From an uncultured Candidatus Berkelbacteria bacterium (GTDB lineage: Bacteria > Patescibacteriota > UBA1384 > CAJBMM01): DNA of 43,661 bases. Made by a program: the position numbers and the translations under genes. The notes below the pieces were generated by a model. The model saw only the letters and a program-made list of their open reading frames with translations, made no database searches and was not told where the DNA came from. The stretch lies in assembly GCA_903954185.1 (NCBI GenBank), contig CAJBMM010000029.1, forward strand, positions 1 to 43,661, read 5' to 3'. Of the stretch, positions 1-7,919 are shown piece after piece (the stretch's first letter is position 1; the number at the start of each line of letters is the position of its first letter).

Positions 1-1085
1 AATCTACTTTAGAAATGATTGGTAGTCAAATGATTAACGATAGAATTGAGATTGCCGATGCAACAGTTAAAAAAACTACAGCGAGAGTAAAAAAACTAAC
101 CGAGGAACTTGAAAAAAGACGAAATGAAATGAAAACTTTAGAGGTTCAGACTATTGCCGCCAGCGAAAGTGGGTTTATACCACCAGAACTTGAAGAACAA
201 TTCAATAACAGTAAAAAGGCAGTTGAGGAAGCAGAGAAAGAGTTGATTCCAGCAAAACATTCTTTGGCTTTTGCTGAAGAAAATTATGATAATCAACAAG
301 CACAGTTAGAAGAACATGCCAAATTAGTTTTTGATCAAACTGGGGGGAATTTAGAGCTATTAGGTGAACACCAGCGGCCATATTATGCCGAGATTAAAGA
401 TACTAGTGGCAACGTCATTGGATTTAGAGTACGCCACGCCCGCACAGATCCAGATTTAGCAGAGCTAAAACAACGTAAAGAAATTGATAGGGGTATTGGT
501 GAAGTCAAATCCGCGCTGCAGTCAGGCATTTCGGGTTATACAGAGAGTTTTAGCCCAGATGCAATTTTAAATGAGCTTCGTGGAGAAGGTATAGATATTC
601 ATAACAACAGCAAGCAACACGGTGGAGAAGCAGTAAAAGAGCTACTGCGCGGCAATATTCAGCACGGATTATCAATGATTCAAAATGATGCCAGAGACTG
701 GCGTAAAATTGTTAGTTGTATTGGTGCGGCTTTAAACTTAATGCAACGCACAACTAGTGGTGGTAATAATACTATTCGCGTTGCTTGCATCGATGAGATA
801 TTTCCAGATGAACTTATAAAACAAATTTTGTATAGTGTAGCTGATTTTCCAGCCTTTAAAGCCTTGGCTTCTACTGGCAAAGGCAATTCCACAACAGGCG
901 ATGCGGCTACGGTGAGAAAAATTCTTGATATTGCCCAGTCTAACAACCCACCAAATATTCCCGAAGTTAGAAAACTACTAAACTCATTCGTTGTAGATGC
1001 GCCACAAAGACACTTAGCAAACGTAATTAAAGACCAGCCAATATTTGGAAGATTAGTTTCACTGTTAAGCTCTGGCGCTGGTTAG
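1..1085 (+). CDS. Coiled-coil protein of unknown function (5' end probably outside window)
   Basis: I do not recognise this protein. The frame is open to the left edge (the four codons before the ATG at 15 are sense codons and no Shine-Dalgarno sequence precedes that ATG), so the true start probably lies upstream. Residues about 10-110 from the ATG at 15 are rich in Lys, Glu and Ala in heptad-like spacing (KKLTEELEKRRNEMKTLE), which suggests a coiled coil. The remainder looks soluble and helical, with no signal peptide or membrane segment. It ends 8 bases before the next gene, whose ribosome binding site (AGGAGG) overlaps its stop codon, so the two are translationally close. It leads three unknown genes ahead of PrgI and VirB4; a cytoplasmic role linked to the secretion machine is inference from position only. 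Confidence 0.75.
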   Translation, partial: STLEMIGSQMINDRIEIADATVKKTTARVKKLTEELEKRRNEMKTLEVQTIAASESGFIPPELEEQFNNSKKAVEEAEKELIPAKHSLAFAEENYDNQQAQLEEHAKLVFDQTGGNLELLGEHQRPYYAEIKDTSGNVIGFRVRHARTDPDLAELKQRKEIDRGIGEVKSALQSGISGYTESFSPDAILNELRGEGIDIHNNSKQHGGEAVKELLRGNIQHGLSMIQNDARDWRKIVSCIGAALNLMQRTTSGGNNTIRVACIDEIFPDELIKQILYSVADFPAFKALASTGKGNSTTGDAATVRKILDIAQSNNPPNIPEVRKLLNSFVVDAPQRHLANVIKDQPIFGRLVSLLSSGAG

Positions 1086-1093
1086 GAGGATAA

Positions 1094-2008
1094 TTGGCAG
1101 ATTCAACTGACACCCTACAATTAGACAATGAGTTAGAAATGGACGAAATTGTCAACATCGAAAACGTTGATCAGATTATTAATGCTGTCAAAAATTTTGA
1201 CGAGAGCGGGTTAGAAACAGCTCGCGAATCTTTGGGAGATTTAGAATACTTTAAAGCATTAAAGTGGGCGTATAGCTACCAAGTTAACGATATCTATTTT
1301 ATGTGCCGTAGTATACTTTCACCTGTGCCAATAACCAATCCACCTAATCAACTCCTAGAACTTGTCGATGCCTTGTGGGGAAACAAACAACTTAATATAG
1401 AACAGCAACAATTAAAAGACGCTGTATTACCAGAGTTAGTTACGCTTAGAACACTTAGAAAGGGGTACTTAGAAGAAGCGTCAATTAGAAGAGCAATTAA
1501 ATTAGATAAATTAGCTGTAAAATACTTAAACCCCAATATGACATATGGTGAAATCTATAACATTCGCACGATGGTTAAAGCCATGATCGCCTCGTTACCC
1601 GATCTGGCGAATATTAAAGCGCAATTTATATCTGATGCAGAATCTATATTGAACATGCACAAAGATACTGAGGAGTTAGATGAATGGTATTTGGTGCGAA
1701 TAATTGACAGGCTTTATAATTATCAATTATTAATCGATATTATTGGATTAGCTCAAGAATTAACTAATGCAAAAGATGAAGATATGATAAATTTAGAAAC
1801 CGCATCAGAACTTGCCCCTGAATATATTTTAGACATTACAGAATTACAAGATGATAAAATGAGAGTGCTAAGTAGGCTTGTTACGAATTCCGAGGACGTG
1901 ACCACTAGTCAAGCGTCCACCCCTCAACCCCCAGAGAATAATGACGATAATTCATTATTGACAAGCGTGCCCACAGCCAATTATGATAACGATTTAGATA
2001 TAATTTAA
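1094..2008 (+). CDS. Unknown soluble helical protein, second of three ahead of the T4SS genes
   Basis: Unrecognised protein of 304 residues. Translation is taken from TTG at 1094 because a strong AGGAGG lies at 1084-1089; the spacing is short (4 bases), and the next in-frame ATG at 1139 has no comparable site. The product is acidic, leucine-rich and helical, with no signal peptide or transmembrane helix. The last 35 or so residues are Asp/Asn/Pro/Ser-rich and look disordered. It is packed between the coiled-coil gene and the next unknown gene (8-base gaps on both sides), which indicates one transcript. Function is not assignable from sequence; proximity to PrgI/VirB4 suggests an accessory role. 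Confidence 0.75.
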   Translation: MADSTDTLQLDNELEMDEIVNIENVDQIINAVKNFDESGLETARESLGDLEYFKALKWAYSYQVNDIYFMCRSILSPVPITNPPNQLLELVDALWGNKQLNIEQQQLKDAVLPELVTLRTLRKGYLEEASIRRAIKLDKLAVKYLNPNMTYGEIYNIRTMVKAMIASLPDLANIKAQFISDAESILNMHKDTEELDEWYLVRIIDRLYNYQLLIDIIGLAQELTNAKDEDMINLETASELAPEYILDITELQDDKMRVLSRLVTNSEDVTTSQASTPQPPENNDDNSLLTSVPTANYDNDLDII

Positions 2009-2016
2009 GGATATTT

Positions 2017-2874
2017 ATGACAGATGTTAATAGCGAAAATGGAACAGTATCCGCACCCGAAGATATGATCATTCAGGAGTTAAAGGGTGAGCAACAACAG
2101 GTTGTGGCTGAAGATCCTGTCGAGATTGCATCGCGTCAAGAACGTAGAGAAAAAGCAGGAAGAATTGCCAACCGTTATGAGCTTGCGGAGGCTTTTCGTA
2201 TTGCCTTAACCATTGGCGATGCCGATACCAGGCGAAAAGCACTTTCAGATATTTTAGATATTGCCGCCTCTCCAGATAATCAATTCAAATTACTACCTTC
2301 TTTGCCTAGCGAAAAAGAGCGAGTTGCATGTGTTGCATTAGCGGAAGACTGGTTTAAAAATTCTGATAAAAGATATGGGGATATTGATACAGGTATTGCT
2401 ACAGACGAACAGTGCGATAAAGCTCGCGCATATGCAGATATCACAACACTTGGATATTTAATGAAACCCACAAGGGAAATTAGTAATCCAGTCGATTTTG
2501 CACGGCAAAAATATCACAGATTACTTTCACATTTGGTTCAAGGTGGAGAAGACGAAAGTGAATTTGGCGATGATATCGATTTTACAAATGTAGAAGCAAC
2601 ATTAGTCGATTTACCGAATCAAGATGAAGGTTCCGATATGGCTGAGACACTAGGTTCTAGTGGAAGTGCCACAGCCCCAAGCGGCAAAGGCAGTTGGAGC
2701 AGCCTTATTCCAGCCGATACAAAGGGCACCGGATGGGCAATACCTTCGGGGGGGCCAGCCTCTGGCTGGAATATTCCAAGCGATAACAAAGGTGACTGGC
2801 AATCTCTCTCCAAAGGGCGCGCAAACGGTGGGGGTAAAGAAGATAGAACTACCAGTGCTAACGGTGGGAAATAA
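2017..2874 (+). CDS. Unknown protein with a Trp/Gly/Ser-rich repetitive tail
   Basis: Unrecognised protein of 285 residues. It starts at ATG 2017 after a weak AAGGA. Residues about 40-180 are helical and soluble (many Ala, Arg, Asp). From about residue 205 on the sequence becomes low-complexity Gly/Ser/Pro and carries spaced tryptophan motifs that look reiterated: GSWSSLIP, GTGWAIPSG, SGWNIPSDN, GDWQSL. Such Trp-containing disordered tails usually mediate multivalent contacts; that is inference. No membrane segment or signal sequence is visible. It is the last gene of the tight three-gene block; the 109-base gap to PrgI holds no gene I can support. Confidence 0.75.
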   Translation: MTDVNSENGTVSAPEDMIIQELKGEQQQVVAEDPVEIASRQERREKAGRIANRYELAEAFRIALTIGDADTRRKALSDILDIAASPDNQFKLLPSLPSEKERVACVALAEDWFKNSDKRYGDIDTGIATDEQCDKARAYADITTLGYLMKPTREISNPVDFARQKYHRLLSHLVQGGEDESEFGDDIDFTNVEATLVDLPNQDEGSDMAETLGSSGSATAPSGKGSWSSLIPADTKGTGWAIPSGGPASGWNIPSDNKGDWQSLSKGRANGGGKEDRTTSANGGK

Positions 2875-2983
2875 ACAACCAAAGATGATGACGCAGCACC
2901 TCAATCATCAATCAGTCTATTAGAGAATTTACAAATAACGGTTAATATTAAAAAGTTAAAGATAATGAGTTTAGGAGTTATTC

Positions 2984-3433
2984 GTGCAATATAAAGTGCC
3001 GCAAAATATTGATAAACAAGACGAAATTGTTGGGCCGCTAACCATCATTCAATTTAGCTACCTAGCAGTGGCTTTTGCCATAGACTTTTTACTATTTAAA
3101 TCTATGCCACGTTTTACCAGCATTATGTTAATGATTCCTATCTCGCTTGTGGCTCTTGGGTTAGCATTCGTTAAAGTTAACGATAAGCCATTGTTAGAAT
3201 TTTTATTTGCAATGTTTAAGTTTTTCAGGCAACCCAAAATACGTATTTGGCATAAAACTAGCGACGAACCAGTTTTAACCTTAAGCCATGCCAAAGAAGC
3301 TAAGGTTGATGCACCCATGCGCAAAGAATTTAATCAAAATAGAATTAATGAACTATCGCAAACTTTAGACACTGGCGGAGAAGCTACAGCCAAACCCAAA
3401 ATGCCTTTTACGAACATAAAAAGTGAAAAGTGA
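2984..3433 (+). CDS. PrgI family membrane protein
   Basis: A 149-residue inner-membrane protein of the PrgI type (the family named after a conjugative-plasmid protein, found next to VirB4 in Gram-positive and CPR T4SS loci). It begins MQYKVPQNIDKQDEIVGPLT, the usual family opening, then has two hydrophobic helices at about 23-41 and 46-63, a short basic loop, and a KIRIWHK motif near 89. The tail after about residue 100 is polar. The start is GTG at 2984, supported by TAGGAG seven bases upstream. By analogy with VirB3/TraL-like partners it should anchor VirB4 at the membrane. A composite repeat (3431-3539) follows directly, then the TraC-like and VirB4 genes. Confidence 0.85.
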   Translation: MQYKVPQNIDKQDEIVGPLTIIQFSYLAVAFAIDFLLFKSMPRFTSIMLMIPISLVALGLAFVKVNDKPLLEFLFAMFKFFRQPKIRIWHKTSDEPVLTLSHAKEAKVDAPMRKEFNQNRINELSQTLDTGGEATAKPKMPFTNIKSEK

Positions 3434-3539
3434 CAACGTCTAGCTGTCATCCTCGACGCGAGTACAACGAGCAATTATTCGAGGATCCAAGAAAGAATAA
3501 TATTATGTAGATTCCGGATCACAAGTCCGGAATGACAGT
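3431..3539 (+). repeat. Composite palindromic repeat, copy 1
   Basis: Three modules in order: a GACAAC...GTC small hairpin, the TCCTCGA...TCGAGGA palindrome with its 22-base loop, and an ATTCCGGA...TCCGGAAT palindrome at 3511-3533. It starts inside the stop region of the PrgI gene. The same arrangement recurs at 16860-16960 and, inverted, at 21378-21480. Confidence 0.85.
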
Positions 3540-3551
3540 CTAAATTTTCCA

Positions 3552-3579
3552 TCACTTTTCACTTTTCACTTTTCACTAT
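3552..3579. repeat. Short reiterated word (CACTTTT)n
   Basis: Four near-exact copies of a 7-base word in tandem, directly after repeat copy 1. Similar short-word arrays lie beside many of the composite repeats in this window. Confidence 0.7.
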
Positions 3580-3605
3580 ATACTAATGTAGAGAGGGGCT
3601 TTTGT

Positions 3606-4544
3606 ATGCCAGATAAACCAATAAAGCCTAACAGTACACAAGCTCACTTACCGTTTGTAGGTGTAGAAGATGGCATTGTCATTATGCCAGACGGTAGTTA
3701 TAGAGCTGTTTTAGCTGTAGGCGCAACCAATTTTTCATTAAAATCGCAACAAGAGCAAGAAGCGATTATTGTTACCTATCAAAACTTTTTAAACTCTTTA
3801 AATTATTCTATTCAGATTGTAATGCAATCTAGAACGCTAGATTTAGAGCCTTACTTAAAAAAGCTCGAAGATGGCATCCCTAACCAAAGAAACGATTTGA
3901 TTAAACAACAAACAGCTGATTATGCCGCCTATATGCGCGAGCTTATTACTGCTGCAAATATTATGGATAAGCGTTTTTATGTTGTTATCCCGTATTCCCC
4001 CATTCAGGTAAGTAAACAGAGCTTTCTTTCCTCATTATTCCCAAAAGGTAATGCGGGACCAATAAAAATCGATCAAAAGCAGTTTGAGGTACACAGAGAC
4101 GAGCTCAAACAGCGCGCCGCAATTATTGGCAGTGGTCTTTCTACCATGGGGTTAAAGGTTACTGCACTAGATACAGATGATGTAATAAGATTATTTTATA
4201 ATTGCTACAACATAGATTTAGCCGCCGAAGAACGAATTGACGACCCTATGATGATGACAAGTAATATTATTGAGTCTGAGGCGGAGAAAGAGAGCTTGCA
4301 GGGGGCAGGGGGCAGGGGGCAGGCAGAAGGGAACAAGGTGCAGGGTGCAGACGAGACGCAAAAGATAGAGGAGATAAAAACTGTTGCAAATGAGCCACAG
4401 GTTGTACCAGCTGCGCCACCAGCTACATCCGCAGCTAAACCGTTGCCACCACTGCCAACCACAACCATCAACCAAACCCCAATTGCCATGGAGCCACAAA
4501 ACACCCCCATTCAACCCGATGCAAACATAAACAATATTCCATAA
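3606..4544 (+). CDS. TraC-like / VirB4 N-terminal-domain-like T4SS protein
   Basis: A 312-residue cytoplasmic protein that resembles the N-terminal, non-ATPase domain of VirB4/TraC-type proteins and lies between PrgI and VirB4, the usual CPR order. Residues 15-45 (LPFVGVEDGIVIMPDGSYRA) and the segment ending in a long helix with YAAYMRELI, then FYVVIPYSP, are typical; no Walker motif is present. From about residue 225 the protein becomes a low-complexity linker with a Gln/Gly/Ala/Glu stretch and then a Pro/Ala/Thr-rich tail. The linker is encoded by a G-rich reiterated DNA word (4300-4331). Start ATG 3606 is preceded by GAGAGGGG. It probably acts as a separate subunit docking on VirB4; that is inference. 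Confidence 0.75.
   Translation: MPDKPIKPNSTQAHLPFVGVEDGIVIMPDGSYRAVLAVGATNFSLKSQQEQEAIIVTYQNFLNSLNYSIQIVMQSRTLDLEPYLKKLEDGIPNQRNDLIKQQTADYAAYMRELITAANIMDKRFYVVIPYSPIQVSKQSFLSSLFPKGNAGPIKIDQKQFEVHRDELKQRAAIIGSGLSTMGLKVTALDTDDVIRLFYNCYNIDLAAEERIDDPMMMTSNIIESEAEKESLQGAGGRGQAEGNKVQGADETQKIEEIKTVANEPQVVPAAPPATSAAKPLPPLPTTTINQTPIAMEPQNTPIQPDANINNIP
4300..4331 (+). repeat. G-rich reiterated word (GGGGGCA)n inside the TraC-like gene
   Basis: Three G5 runs two bases apart, then GG and GGG runs, all in frame in the linker of the TraC-like protein. Related words (GCAGGGTGCAG) follow at about 4339. The coding strand could form a G-quadruplex in principle. Confidence 0.65.
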
Positions 4545-4587
4545 TTTTGACTTTTGATTTTTGAATTTTGAATTAATAAGGAAAATA

Positions 4588-6441
4588 ATGCCTTCACCAT
4601 TTGAAGAATACAGATTAAAACACGAACAAGCCGAAAAAGAGCAAAAGGCTAAAAAGATTTATAGCGAGGGTATGGCTACCGTTTTAGATATTGTTGCCCC
4701 GGCGCTGTTTTTGGTGACACCAAACGATGTACAAATTGGTGAATTTTACGTTAAAACGCTCTTTACATATACTTATCCACGCTATTTACAGACTAACTGG
4801 CTCTCTACCCTTATCGATTACGATTTGACCATGGATATTTCGATGTTTGTGTACCCATTAGAAACCAGCGAAGTAATGACCGATCTCAAAAAAGAGCTGG
4901 GACAGCTCGGTTCATCTATGACTATCAAACAAGAAAAAGGCCAGGTACGTGACCCAGAGCTAGAAACAGCAGTTGGTGATATTGAAGAGTTGCGCGATGT
5001 TTTACAACGCGGCGAATCTAGGCTTTTTCACTACTCTCTTTACTTCACCATTTATGCCAAATCTAAAGAAGAGCTAAAAACCCTTACCAAACAGCTAGAA
5101 TCTGTGCTAGGTGGCATGCTTACTTACACCAAACAATCGCTTTACCAAATGGAACAAGGTTTTAACTCTTGTCTGCCTATGCACAACGATCAACTTGGGG
5201 TTACGCGCAACTTAGACACTGGCTCATTATCAACTACGTTTCCATTTTCTACCGCCACACTCTCCAGTAATGAGGGAATTCTTTATGGCATTAATCGCCA
5301 TAATAATTCTCTAATTCTGTTCGATAGATTTAAACTAGAAAATGCCAATTCAGTAGTATTTGCCAAAGCTGGCGCTGGTAAATCTTATGTCGTTAAACTC
5401 GAGATTTTGCGCAGTTTAATGCTTGGGTCTGATGTGGTAGTTATCGACCCAGAAGATGAATATCGCAAACTGTGCGATGCAGTTGGTGGTAGCTACTTAG
5501 AAGTAAGCTTGAATTCGGAAAAACGCATTAATCCATTCGATTTACCAAGGCCAGACGACCCAAATAGTAAAGAGAGTGGTGAGGATGTATTACGCTCAAC
5601 CATTACAGATTTACACGGATTAATCTCACTCATGGTTGGTGGGCTAACACCAGAAGAAGATTCACTTTTAGACAAGGCACTTTACGATACATATGCCATC
5701 AAAGATATTAGTGTAGACCCTAAAACCCAAACCAATGAGGCTCCAGTAATGTCTGACCTAGTTTCTGTACTATCTAACATGACTGGCACCGAATCGCTAA
5801 CCAAGAGGCTCTCAAAGTACACAGAGGGCACATATGCAGGCCTATTCAACCAACCTACTAACTTTAAATTAGATGAGGGTTTTGTTGTTTTCTCAATTCG
5901 CGATTTAGAAGAACAATTACGCCCTGTGGCCATGTATGTAATATTAAATTACATCTGGACGCAAATTAGGCTTAACTTTAAAAAGCGCATTATGGTTGTA
6001 GATGAAGCGTGGACAATGATGCAATATGAAGACTCGGCTAGGTTCTTATTTGGGTTAGCTAAAAGATCTCGCAAATACTTCCTTGGTTTAACCATTATTA
6101 GCCAAGATGTAGAAGACTTTTTGGGTAGTCAATACGGCAAAGCGGTTGTTTCCAACTCTTCGCTACAAATTTTGTTAAAACAATCTACCGCATCGATAGA
6201 AAAAATATCGCAAACTTTTGGCTTAACTGAAGGCGAAAAAATGATGCTTTTAGAATCTGATGTTGGCGAAGGTTTGTTTTTTGCTGGGCAAGAGCATGTA
6301 GCTATTCGCATCATTGCTAGTTATAACGAAGACGCGCTTATAACCACCAATCCACAGCAAATTGAAGATCAAGATGAAGAGATGGAAAAATCGACTGCAG
6401 AGAATAATGCCAATTCAACAGAACCACCACAAGGAGTGTGA
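4588..6441 (+). CDS. virB4: VirB4 family type IV secretion ATPase
   Basis: A 617-residue VirB4/TraE-type ATPase, the energising and substrate-handling core of type IV secretion/conjugation machines, at the cytoplasmic face of the membrane. The N-terminal domain (about 1-230) contains the expected LFTYTYPRYLQTNWLSTL segment. The ATPase domain has Walker A AKAGAGKSY near residue 260, a DPEDEYRKL motif near 290, Walker B IMVVDEAWTMM near 467, and SRKYFLGLTIISQDVEDFL after it. The frame is open from a TTG at 4561, but ATG 4588 has the proper site (AAGGAAAATA just before), and the upstream stretch is a short-word repeat, so 4588 is chosen. It follows the TraC-like gene and precedes composite repeat 2. 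Confidence 0.93.
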   Translation: MPSPFEEYRLKHEQAEKEQKAKKIYSEGMATVLDIVAPALFLVTPNDVQIGEFYVKTLFTYTYPRYLQTNWLSTLIDYDLTMDISMFVYPLETSEVMTDLKKELGQLGSSMTIKQEKGQVRDPELETAVGDIEELRDVLQRGESRLFHYSLYFTIYAKSKEELKTLTKQLESVLGGMLTYTKQSLYQMEQGFNSCLPMHNDQLGVTRNLDTGSLSTTFPFSTATLSSNEGILYGINRHNNSLILFDRFKLENANSVVFAKAGAGKSYVVKLEILRSLMLGSDVVVIDPEDEYRKLCDAVGGSYLEVSLNSEKRINPFDLPRPDDPNSKESGEDVLRSTITDLHGLISLMVGGLTPEEDSLLDKALYDTYAIKDISVDPKTQTNEAPVMSDLVSVLSNMTGTESLTKRLSKYTEGTYAGLFNQPTNFKLDEGFVVFSIRDLEEQLRPVAMYVILNYIWTQIRLNFKKRIMVVDEAWTMMQYEDSARFLFGLAKRSRKYFLGLTIISQDVEDFLGSQYGKAVVSNSSLQILLKQSTASIEKISQTFGLTEGEKMMLLESDVGEGLFFAGQEHVAIRIIASYNEDALITTNPQQIEDQDEEMEKSTAENNANSTEPPQGV

Positions 6442-6467
6442 GGTGTTAGAAAGTCAAAATTCAAAAG

Positions 6468-6572
6468 TGACAACGTCGCGTTGTCATCCTCGACGCGAGT
6501 ATAACGAGCAATTATTCGAGGATCCATGAAAGATTTCTGATTATATAGATTCCTGCCTTCGCAGGAATGACA
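6468..6572 (+). repeat. Composite palindromic repeat, copy 2
   Basis: GACAACG-TCG-CGTTGTC hairpin, then TCCTCGA...TCGAGGA with the long loop, then an ATTCCTGC...GCAGGAAT palindrome at the end in place of the CCGGA version. It lies in the gap after virB4. Confidence 0.85.
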
Positions 6573-6611
6573 GCACGCCTTATAAAGGTGAAGAGTGGCG
6601 GAAATAACACT

Positions 6612-6651
6612 CCTGCGATGTGTTCATACGGAGTATGTGGCACATCGGAGG
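6612..6651 (+). other. Nested hairpin upstream of the amidase gene
   Basis: An 11-base stem with one mismatch (CCTGCGATGTG with CACATCGGAGG) encloses a second perfect stem, CATAC-GGA-GTATG. It lies about 50 bases before the amidase start and is not part of the composite repeat. It could be a 5' leader structure; no ligand class is recognised. Confidence 0.5.
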
Positions 6652-6698
6652 TATGAGACGGACTGAGATAGATTAAAGAATGTATAAAGTGAGAAGCG

Positions 6699-7919
6699 GT
6701 GGATGAAAAACCCAACAATTTAATGAAAAATGCCTTAAAGTATGGCGGAATCGTGGTTGCTATCTTGGTTCCGGTAATGCTTTTGGTGTTATTTTTAGCA
6801 GTTTTTTATAACCCTAGTGGTTTATGGGGCCGGCCATCTGGCTCTGCGTTAGCCGCAGATGTATCTTGTGAATTAAAATTTCCCATTGGGGCAGCTAGTG
6901 ACGATATAATTGGCGCGGTTTATGACAGATATATCAAAGAGTTTTCGCCTAAATCTCCATTGATTGGAATGGGTAAATATTTCGCACAATCTGGACGTAA
7001 ATCTGGCATAAATCCGAATGTTATTATGGCAAATGCTCGAAAAGAATCGAATTTTGCCGTAGCAGGTGGAGCAAAAGTTGAGCCACCCTGCTATAACCCA
7101 TTTGGCAGAAAAGGCTCTGGGGACTGTGGTGACAGCAAAGAATTCATGAAATTTTCTTCATACGAAGATGCAATACTGCAACACGGCGACTATATTGTCC
7201 GAGTCTATGTAAAAGAGGGCAAAAACAATATTGCAGAAATGATGGAAAAGTATTGCCCAAGGTCTGATAATTGCGCAACAGACCAGTATATAAAAGAGAT
7301 GCGAGAGTGGAATGCAGATTTAATAAATATGGCTGGCGGCGCATTAGGAACAGGGATCTGTTTAGCTAATATTGCCAAACCAATTCCCCCAGATAAAGGC
7401 ATCTGCCCCAATTCACTATGTACACAAAAACCATTACCTATTACTGCAGAAATGAATCAGGAATATGGTTATCCCGTAGTCATAATTTTACATTACTTAG
7501 GAACGGGGTTAACAGCGCAGGGTGCATACGATTACTTTAAAACTACCGTTACCAATAAAAACCCTTCTGATAATAAGTTTGTCCAATTTGTGGTTGGTAA
7601 AGATGGTACGATTTATCAATTAGCAGCCGAATCTAAAATGGTCGCTGGTGCGCTAAATTATAATAAAACACCAGATGGCGGGATAACGATATCAATAGAA
7701 AATGAAGGGCATTTTGAAAGCTCAAATTCGCAAGAACACGAAACAGCGGCCGAGGTGGCTTCTAACGTAAAATTAGTAAAATATTTAATGCAGAAGTATA
7801 ATATAAACAAAGATCAAGTTATATCACATAAAGAAGCCGATCAAAGAGCCGGAAACGCAGAGGGCAGACGTTCAGATCCTGGTGAAAGATTTATGCAGAA
7901 AGTATTAAACCAATTATGA
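6699..7919 (+). CDS. Membrane-anchored bifunctional peptidoglycan hydrolase (glucosaminidase-like + amidase_2)
   Basis: A 406-residue envelope enzyme. One transmembrane helix (about 16-37, GGIVVAILVPVMLLVLFLAV) anchors it; the rest is extracytoplasmic. Residues about 85-200 resemble a lysozyme/glucosaminidase-type domain (GINPNVIMANARKESNF, with Glu as likely catalytic residue, and YNPFG). Residues about 245-405 are an N-acetylmuramoyl-L-alanine amidase (amidase_2) domain with the zinc-site pattern: IILHYLG (His), QVISHKEAD (His), and SDPGERF near the end. It would cleave glycan and stem peptide to let the secretion apparatus cross the wall. The start is uncertain: GTG 6699 has a weak site; ATG 6723 is an in-frame alternative. 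It overlaps the next gene by four bases (ATGA), so the two are coupled. Confidence 0.85.
   Translation: MDEKPNNLMKNALKYGGIVVAILVPVMLLVLFLAVFYNPSGLWGRPSGSALAADVSCELKFPIGAASDDIIGAVYDRYIKEFSPKSPLIGMGKYFAQSGRKSGINPNVIMANARKESNFAVAGGAKVEPPCYNPFGRKGSGDCGDSKEFMKFSSYEDAILQHGDYIVRVYVKEGKNNIAEMMEKYCPRSDNCATDQYIKEMREWNADLINMAGGALGTGICLANIAKPIPPDKGICPNSLCTQKPLPITAEMNQEYGYPVVIILHYLGTGLTAQGAYDYFKTTVTNKNPSDNKFVQFVVGKDGTIYQLAAESKMVAGALNYNKTPDGGITISIENEGHFESSNSQEHETAAEVASNVKLVKYLMQKYNINKDQVISHKEADQRAGNAEGRRSDPGERFMQKVLNQL

Noticed and set aside
2660-2923. 87-residue frame overlapping the end of the third unknown gene
   Set aside because: Out-of-frame shadow of the Gly/Ser-rich tail with no ribosome site.
6512-6718. 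Open frame containing VIPAKAGIYI on the minus strand
   Set aside because: It reads through the ATTCCTGC palindrome of repeat copy 2. This is a typical repeat-derived false gene.
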